Assembly: GCA_903839875.1 (NCBI GenBank)
Contig: CAIMDZ010000037.1
Coordinates: forward strand, 1 to 36,762
DNA: 36,762 nucleotides
Reading direction: 5' to 3'
From: an uncultured Bacteroidota bacterium
GTDB lineage: Bacteria > Bacteroidota > Bacteroidia > Chitinophagales > Chitinophagaceae
Within the stretch, counting starts at the first letter, position 1; every line of letters starts with the position of its first letter. Made by a program: the position numbers and the translations under genes. The notes beneath the pieces were generated by a model. The model saw only the letters and a list, made by a program, of their open reading frames with translations, did not search any database and had not been told where the DNA came from. Below, one piece after another: positions 32,005-36,762 of the stretch.

Positions 32005-33774
32005 TTACTTCAACCCCAGTTCCTTCTTCTGCACCTCATCTATTCCTGATGGTGCATCCAGCATCACATCACGTCCTGAATTGTTTTTCGGGAAGGCTAT
32101 GTAGTCGCGGATGGATTCCTGGCCGCCGAGGAGGGCGCAGAAGCGGTCGAAGCCGAGGGCTATGCCACCATGGGGCGGTGCTCCGTATTCAAAGGCACCC
32201 ATGAGGAAGCCGAATTTATCCTGGGCTTCTTCCTTGGTCATGCCGAGGGCTGCAAACATTTTCTCCTGCAGATCGCGGTGGAAGATGCGGATAGATCCAC
32301 CCCCTATTTCGGTGCCATTGAGTACCATGTCGTAGGCATTTGCTTTTATTTCTGCATAGCGGCTGAGGTCGTCCATCAGTGGTATATGTTCCGGTTTTGG
32401 AGAAGTAAAAGGATGGTGGCGGGCTACCCAGCGCTTGCCGTCTTCATCAAATTCAAACAAAGGGAAGTCTATTACCCAAAGTGGTTTGTAAACTGTGGCA
32501 TCGCGCAGGCCAAGGCGGTTGCCCATCTCCAGGCGTAACTCACTCATGGCTTTACGGGTGCGGGTTTCGGCGCCTGCGAGTATGAGGATAAGGTCACCCG
32601 GTTTGGCGTCGCAGAAGGAAGCAATTGCTTTTAATTTTTCTTCGTTGAAGAATTTATCCACACTGCTTTTCAGGGTGCCATCAGTATTGCATTTGATGTT
32701 CACTACCCCACTCATGCCTATCTGAGGGCGTTTTATCCATTCGGTCAGTTCGTCGAGTTGCTTGCGCGTGTATTCAGCGGCACCTTTTACGGCAATCGCC
32801 AAAACCGTTTCAGCATCGTCAAACACTTTGAATCCCGTGTTAAGTAACACCTCCTTCCCCTCGGGGGAAGGCCGGGATGGGGCTTTGAGGTTCGCTATCT
32901 TCATTTCAAACCTGATATCGGGTTTGTCGTTGCCGTAATGCCACATGGCATCATCGAAGGTCATGCGCGGAAAGGCCTCGGTTATTTCGGTTCCTTTTAT
33001 GTCTTTGTAAACGTGTTTGAATAATCCCTCAAAAGTGTTAAGAATATCTTCCTGCTCTACGAAGCTCATTTCGCAATCTATCTGTGTGAACTCGGGCTGC
33101 CTGTCGGCACGGAGGTCTTCATCGCGAAAACATTTTACTATCTGGTAGTACCGGTCGTAACCGCTTACCATCAGCAATTGCTTGAAGGTTTGCGGGCTCT
33201 GTGGCAATGCATAAAACTGGCCTTCATTCATGCGCGAAGGCACCACAAAATCGCGCGCACCTTCGGGGGTGCTGCGTATGAGGAAAGGTGTTTCGATATC
33301 CCAGAAACCCTGGGTGTCGAGGTAGTTGCGTACCGACCTGTTTACTTTATAACGCAATTCGAGATTGCGTTTCAGGGGGGGCCTGCGGAGGTCGAGGTAG
33401 CGGTACTTCATGCGGAGTTCATCACCGCCATCGGTATCTTCTTCTATGGTAAACGGTGGTGTAGCAGCGCTGTTGATGATAGTGAAATCTGCAACCCCTA
33501 TCTCTATATCACCTGTTTGTATTTTGGCATTTTTATTGGTTCTTTCCAGTACTTTGCCTTTAGCCTGGATGACGAATTCGCGCCCGGGCGGGTTGGCATC
33601 AAAACGCGCGTTCATCTCCTCGTTGAAGTATAACTGAGTGATGCCGTAGCGGTCTCTGAGGTCTAGGAAAGTAATACTTCCAAACTTACGGACTGTTTGC
33701 ACCCATCCGGCAAGGGTAACTTCGTTACCAACGTGCTGCATTCTTAATTCTCCACAGGTATGTGTTCTGTACAT
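32005..33774 (-). CDS. aspS: Aspartyl-tRNA synthetase with an in-frame repeat insertion
   Basis: The 589-residue class II synthetase, counted from ATG 33774 ([11 protein letters not shown]), charges tRNA-Asp with aspartate. It has an N-terminal anticodon-binding OB fold ([12 protein letters not shown]), motif 2 ([18 protein letters not shown], 216-233), the GAD insertion domain (about 290-400) and motif 3 ([10 protein letters not shown]). An earlier TTG frame would add 22 unlikely residues. Residues 298-309 ([12 protein letters not shown]) are extra compared with the Bacteroides enzyme as I recall it, and they fall exactly on a palindromic repeat (see the repeat entry). The enzyme is presumably functional. 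Confidence 0.95.
   Translation of the reverse strand: MYRTHTCGELRMQHVGNEVTLAGWVQTVRKFGSITFLDLRDRYGITQLYFNEEMNARFDANPPGREFVIQAKGKVLERTNKNAKIQTGDIEIGVADFTIINSAATPPFTIEEDTDGGDELRMKYRYLDLRRPPLKRNLELRYKVNRSVRNYLDTQGFWDIETPFLIRSTPEGARDFVVPSRMNEGQFYALPQSPQTFKQLLMVSGYDRYYQIVKCFRDEDLRADRQPEFTQIDCEMSFVEQEDILNTFEGLFKHVYKDIKGTEITEAFPRMTFDDAMWHYGNDKPDIRFEMKIANLKAPSRPSPEGKEVLLNTGFKVFDDAETVLAIAVKGAAEYTRKQLDELTEWIKRPQIGMSGVVNIKCNTDGTLKSSVDKFFNEEKLKAIASFCDAKPGDLILILAGAETRTRKAMSELRLEMGNRLGLRDATVYKPLWVIDFPLFEFDEDGKRWVARHHPFTSPKPEHIPLMDDLSRYAEIKANAYDMVLNGTEIGGGSIRIFHRDLQEKMFAALGMTKEEAQDKFGFLMGAFEYGAPPHGGIALGFDRFCALLGGQESIRDYIAFPKNNSGRDVMLDAPSGIDEVQKKELGLK
32848..32886. repeat. Palindromic repeat inserted in frame in aspS
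   Basis: The plus strand reads CTCCTTCCCC-TCG-GGGGAAG and then GCCGGGATGGGGCTT. The inner stem CTTCCCC/GGGGAAG (32854-32870) pairs perfectly. From memory close copies occur between genes in many Bacteroidota. In aspS the reading frame crosses it as [13 protein letters not shown] 14-base palindrome GTGTTAAGTAACAC (32837-32850) adjoins it. Confidence 0.7.
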
Positions 33775-33895
33775 AATAATATCCTTAAAACAGGAGTGCG
33801 AAGATAGCGAGGAAGGATGAATTATGATAGAAGTTTGCAAATACGGTAAGCTTTAATTGTCTCAATTAAGTGAAGATGAAAATATAAATCCGACA

Positions 33896-33929
33896 TTTGC
33901 TGATATGATCAGTAAAAGAAGTACTTTTA
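33896..33929 (+). promoter_or_regulatory. Promoter of the small secreted protein gene
   Basis: TTTG (33896-33899) is followed after 22 bases by TACTTTTA (33922-33929), a near match to the -7 box. The ATG lies 17 bases downstream. The spacing is slightly long. Confidence 0.5.
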
Positions 33930-33945
33930 ATTAAATTCTCCTCTT

Positions 33946-34272
33946 ATGAAAAAGATGAATTTTGTCGCTTTTTTCCTATTATTATTTGTCGTGCCTTCAT
34001 TCGCGCAGCAACAAATGATAACTAAACCCATTTACGACAATACTAAGTTTGAAGAGGAAATAAAGCCTTATAAAATCCCTGCGCGTTTTAGATATGCGTT
34101 GGTTGAGAATGAGGTAAGGCAACTGATAGCCACGCCATACAGCCTGTGCTACCGGGGAGGAAATTATCTAAAGAATATTGACCCGTTTCAGAAAGAGGCT
34201 TTACCAATCAGAAAGAGTGAATATAAGTTCGGCATTTTTTTGTTGCACATTCCAGGCAATAAACCGCTATAA
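33946..34272 (+). CDS. Small secreted protein of unknown function
   Basis: The 108-residue product has a signal peptide (KKMNFVAFFLLLFVVPSFAQ). A short mature region follows, with QQMITKPIYDNTKFEEEIKPYKIPARFRYALVENEVRQL and a terminal LHIPGNKPL. It contains one Cys. The family is not recognised. It diverges from aspS and converges with the ABC exporter gene; the 18-base gap after it has no terminator. Confidence 0.6.
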   Translation: MKKMNFVAFFLLLFVVPSFAQQQMITKPIYDNTKFEEEIKPYKIPARFRYALVENEVRQLIATPYSLCYRGGNYLKNIDPFQKEALPIRKSEYKFGIFLLHIPGNKPL

Positions 34273-34290
34273 TTCTTTCCCTGGGATACA

Positions 34291-36162
34291 CTAACTTTCA
34301 AATAACTGAAGTTTATTGAGATTTCTGTAGAGGCCTTCTTCTATTCGTATCAGTTCCTCGTGGGTCCCGCTTTCTTTCACCAGGCCGTCTTCCAGAACAA
34401 TGATCTTATCTGCCTTCCTTATAGTAGACAACCTATGTGCTATGACGAACGAAGTACGGTTCTTCATCAGGTTCTGGAGCGCTTCCTGCACAAGAGCTTC
34501 CGATTCAGAGTCAAGGGAACTTGTTGCCTCATCGAGCAGCAGAATTACAGGGTCCTTTAAAATTGCCCTTGCTATGGCCACCCTTTGACGCTGGCCACCG
34601 GATAGTTTTACTCCCCGCTCACCAACAATTGTATCGTAGGCTTCAGGGAAACCCATAATGAAGTCATGGGCGTTGGCTTTAAGCGCGGCTGCTTTAACTT
34701 CATCTAAAGTAGCATCAGGATTACCATAAGCGATGTTTTCAAAGATAGTTCCTCCAAATAAAAGAATATCCTGGGGTACGAGCGCCATCTGCATACGCAA
34801 TTGAGAAAGTGGTATCTCCCCGGCTTCCCATCCGTCAAAAAGTATCTTTCCTTTTGAAGGCTCATAAAATCTTAATAACAGACCCACCAAAGTGCTTTTA
34901 CCGGCGCCGCTCGGACCAACAATAGCAACCTGCTCCCCTCTTTTAGCTTCAAGGCTGATGTCTTTCAATACTTCAATGTCTTTCCTCGATGGATAACTAA
35001 ACCCGATATTCTGAATCGAAACGCTTCCTTTTAATTTATACTCATCCTGCAATTGAGTTTTTGCAATGGTGACATTTTCAGTATCCTCTTTCAATAGTTC
35101 ACGAACTCTTTGTGTAGCTCCCAGGGTCTTTTGCAATTGGGTGTAGAGGTCTGCAAATCCGGCCATGGTACCACCAACAAATGCTGTGAAAACTACGAAT
35201 GCAGTAAGTGAACCGATAGATAGCTGGTTGCTTTGCATCAGGCCTACTCCGTACCATACCACCAATACAATTGCTCCGAAAACACTGAACAACATTGTGG
35301 AAATAAATACGCCCCTGAACCGGCCATTCTTTATAGCCATGTTCACCATTTTGTGGATGCTGTTGTTGTAGCGGTTTACTTCATACCATTCATTTGAAAA
35401 TGACTTTACGTTTGTTATACCCTGCAAAGTTTCCTGAACAACAGTCCCCGCTTCAGCCAACTGGTCCTGAGCCTGCCTGGAAAGTTTCCTGATAAACTTG
35501 CTGAATATAAGTGCGATGACAACTATTACGGGGACAACCGACAGCATTAACAATGTCATCTTTGGACTAATAAATAAGATCAGGGCAATACCAATAATGA
35601 GGGTGAGTATCCCCCTAAGAATCTCGGCAACCACCGTAGTAACCGTATCTTGTATCTGTGAAACATCGGCCGTAATACGACTGGATAATTCTCCGACCCT
35701 GCGTTGGGCGAAGAAATCCATTGGCATCATAATGATATGTCTGTAAATATCTTTACGCATATCAGCCACTGTATTCTCACCTACCGATGTGAATAGGTAA
35801 ACCCGCATATAGGATATGAACATTTGCAGAACAAGCAAACCGATCATGATCATGGCAATTGTTCCGGGGGTATAGTTTAATTGGTTGTTTATGTTGACAT
35901 TTAATGAATTAGCAATAGGATTACCAGCAGCTAAATTTAAGGCTGCTTTGGAATGAACATTTGCACTGTCAATCAGTTTTTGCAGCAGAAACGGAAATGA
36001 CATGGTATTGCATGCCGAAAGAGCAATAAAAATAAGCCCGCCAATAAACTGCCCGCGGTATGGCTTTAGATATCTGAAAATGATAAACGCCTCCTTAACA
36101 GCGTCCCTGCTGATCTTCACCTTAGGTGATTCATCTTTGATGCTTTCTCTTCGTACCGACAT
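34291..36162 (-). CDS. ABC exporter, MsbA-like (fused membrane and ATPase domains)
   Basis: The 623-residue half-transporter has six membrane helices in residues 30-330 (LLVLQMFISYMRVYLFTSVG, ILTLIIGIALILFISPKMTLL). A nucleotide-binding domain follows with Walker A GPSGAGKST, signature LSGGQRQRVAIARAIL, Walker B VILLLDEATSSLDSESEAL, and the switch His in IAHRLSTIRKADK. It would act as a homodimer exporting a lipid or drug; MsbA-like lipid A export is a fair guess only. It has a perfect TACCTTTG box and stands apart from the other genes. Confidence 0.93.
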   Translation of the reverse strand: MSVRRESIKDESPKVKISRDAVKEAFIIFRYLKPYRGQFIGGLIFIALSACNTMSFPFLLQKLIDSANVHSKAALNLAAGNPIANSLNVNINNQLNYTPGTIAMIMIGLLVLQMFISYMRVYLFTSVGENTVADMRKDIYRHIIMMPMDFFAQRRVGELSSRITADVSQIQDTVTTVVAEILRGILTLIIGIALILFISPKMTLLMLSVVPVIVVIALIFSKFIRKLSRQAQDQLAEAGTVVQETLQGITNVKSFSNEWYEVNRYNNSIHKMVNMAIKNGRFRGVFISTMLFSVFGAIVLVVWYGVGLMQSNQLSIGSLTAFVVFTAFVGGTMAGFADLYTQLQKTLGATQRVRELLKEDTENVTIAKTQLQDEYKLKGSVSIQNIGFSYPSRKDIEVLKDISLEAKRGEQVAIVGPSGAGKSTLVGLLLRFYEPSKGKILFDGWEAGEIPLSQLRMQMALVPQDILLFGGTIFENIAYGNPDATLDEVKAAALKANAHDFIMGFPEAYDTIVGERGVKLSGGQRQRVAIARAILKDPVILLLDEATSSLDSESEALVQEALQNLMKNRTSFVIAHRLSTIRKADKIIVLEDGLVKESGTHEELIRIEEGLYRNLNKLQLFES

Positions 36163-36197
36163 TTTAAATGATCAAAACTTAACAATATTATACAAAG

Positions 36198-36205
36198 CAA
36201 AGGTA
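36198..36205 (-). promoter_or_regulatory. -7 box TACCTTTG of the ABC exporter gene
   Basis: The minus strand reads TACCTTTG, an exact TAnnTTTG, 35 bases from the ATG. No clear -33 box was seen. Confidence 0.45.
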
Positions 36206-36290
36206 CTTCATACTACGAAGGTACCTCCGGGTTTTCGGTTAACAATTGATATTTGTCGGTGGAAGGCCTGATAATGATCACCGATTATAA

Positions 36291-36483
36291 TAGTTTTGCA
36301 CACTTGTATCAAGTACTAAAGACAAGCCCGTAAAACGTACAGCTGCGCTATGCGGGCTATTAGAAATATTGTTTGCTATTCCATCATTGATAAATTATCA
36401 CAAAGCCAAGAGGAAGTAGCATTTACGTCCTCCTCCTCCTTTAAACACTGAAGGCGCCGAGTGAGGCGCCTTCAGTGTTTAAA
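36291..36483 (+). ncRNA. Candidate small RNA between the exporter and T9SS genes
   Basis: The 330-base stretch 36163-36494 holds no gene. On the plus strand TAGTTTTG (36291-36298) is an exact -7 box. Downstream are small hairpins ACTTG-TAT-CAAGT (36302-36314) and AGCCCG/CGGGCT (36325-36358), and the region ends in a strong terminator (36440-36483). No ORF was seen. A transcript of about 180 bases is plausible, but the terminator may serve only the opposite gene. Confidence 0.35.
36440..36483 (-). terminator. Perfect 19-base-stem terminator, possibly bidirectional
   Basis: TTTAAACACTGAAGGCGCC (36440-36458) and its exact complement (36465-36483) enclose the loop GAGTGA. It lies 11 bases past the stop of the T9SS gene and so ends that transcript. 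The A/T edges would also allow plus-strand termination. Confidence 0.85.
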
Positions 36484-36494
36484 TCAAATCTTTC

Positions 36495-36762
36495 CTATTG
36501 TTCTATTACCAAATGGAACACCTTAATTCCAGCCTCTGATCTCAGTGACAAAATATACATACCATTTGCTATCTCGCTGAGTTTGATCTGTTCGTTCAGT
36601 TTGCCGCCTTTGGCTGTTAGTTTGTCCTTGTATACTACCTGGCCCAGCATGTCGGTCAGTTCCAGGGTTACTTCTTCATTCCCGATAGCTATCGGGAGGC
36701 CAAGTGTTCCCTTGATCGTGAACGTGCCCTTGTTCGGGTTGGGCAGGATGCTGATGTCTGAG
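36495..36762 (-). CDS. T9SS type A sorting domain, C-terminal part of a protein cut by window edge
   Basis: The open frame from the window edge encodes 88 residues to the stop at 36495. They read ILPNPNKGTFTIKGTLG, then EEVTLELTDMLGQVVY and IANGMYILSLRSEAGIKVF, ending HLVIEQ. This is a T9SS type A sorting domain, cleaved on export by the Por system, so the missing part is a secreted or surface protein. The domain is interrupted by GLPIAIGN, encoded by a perfect 18-bp palindrome (36681-36698). A strong terminator follows. Confidence 0.88.
   Translation of the reverse strand, partial: SDISILPNPNKGTFTIKGTLGLPIAIGNEEVTLELTDMLGQVVYKDKLTAKGGKLNEQIKLSEIANGMYILSLRSEAGIKVFHLVIEQ
36681..36698. repeat. 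TCCCGATAGCTATCGGGA palindrome inside a T9SS domain
   Basis: This is an 18-base perfect palindrome within the coding frame of the T9SS domain, reading LPIAIG. From memory the same palindrome occurs between genes in Bacteroidota. It is placed at a beta-turn between two strands of the domain. Confidence 0.7.

Noticed and set aside
33852-33870. Imperfect palindrome TTTAATTG/CAATTAAG between aspS and the small secreted gene
   Set aside because: It is short and AT-rich, with no clear position relative to either promoter.

Overview
The window looks like chromosome of a Bacteroidota species, most plausibly a Chitinophagaceae-type soil or freshwater bacterium. The signs are two type IX secretion (T9SS) C-terminal sorting domains, a TonB receptor with an N-terminal carboxypeptidase-regulatory domain, DUF5686 and DUF4292 proteins, many SPII lipoproteins, promoters with a TAnnTTTG -7 box, almost no Shine-Dalgarno sequences, and several small palindromic repeats of kinds I remember as common between Bacteroidota genes. 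No rRNA, convincing tRNA or CRISPR was seen. Assignments rest on reading the sequence and recalled family knowledge; no search was run.

Layout. 0-0.3 kb: tail of an IS630-like transposase. 0.3-5.3 kb: lipoproteins of unknown role, a PspC-domain protein, a PQQ-type beta-propeller lipoprotein, a 49-aa basic protein and a PEBP/YbhB protein. 5.6-8.7 kb: an exonuclease/GIY-YIG fusion, an orphan antitoxin broken by a frameshift, a lone ABC ATPase and two overlapping small ORFs. 8.7-11.5 kb: a long acyl-CoA dehydrogenase and an outer-membrane protein. 11.5-15.6 kb (minus): dut, sugar-nucleotidyltransferase, TPR protein and DUF4292 lipoprotein, a tightly packed group that suggests cell-envelope work. 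15.7-22 kb (minus): P-type ATPase, then a PCMD/T9SS surface protein with a TonB receptor and a small membrane protein. 22-29.7 kb: Ldh-family dehydrogenase, membrane M23 peptidase, GAF histidine kinase followed by a DUF5686 barrel protein, and a related smaller protein.

29.7-32 kb is the accessory-looking part: an intact RelE/ParE module, a HicB-HicA pair whose hicA is frameshifted, and several repeats. 32-36.8 kb: aspS, a small secreted protein, an MsbA-like ABC exporter, a possible small RNA and the end of a T9SS-sorted protein.

The most interesting signal is not one gene but the small palindromic repeats. At least eight types occur. Two elements carry terminal inverted repeats like MITEs. 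One family keeps its hairpin through compensatory base changes. Two palindromes lie in frame inside coding sequence: a roughly 12-residue insert in AspRS and an 18-bp perfect palindrome in a T9SS domain. Separately, two toxin-antitoxin genes are each broken by one missing T at a TTT TTA codon pair, which may mean gene decay, a read error, or -1 frameshifting.
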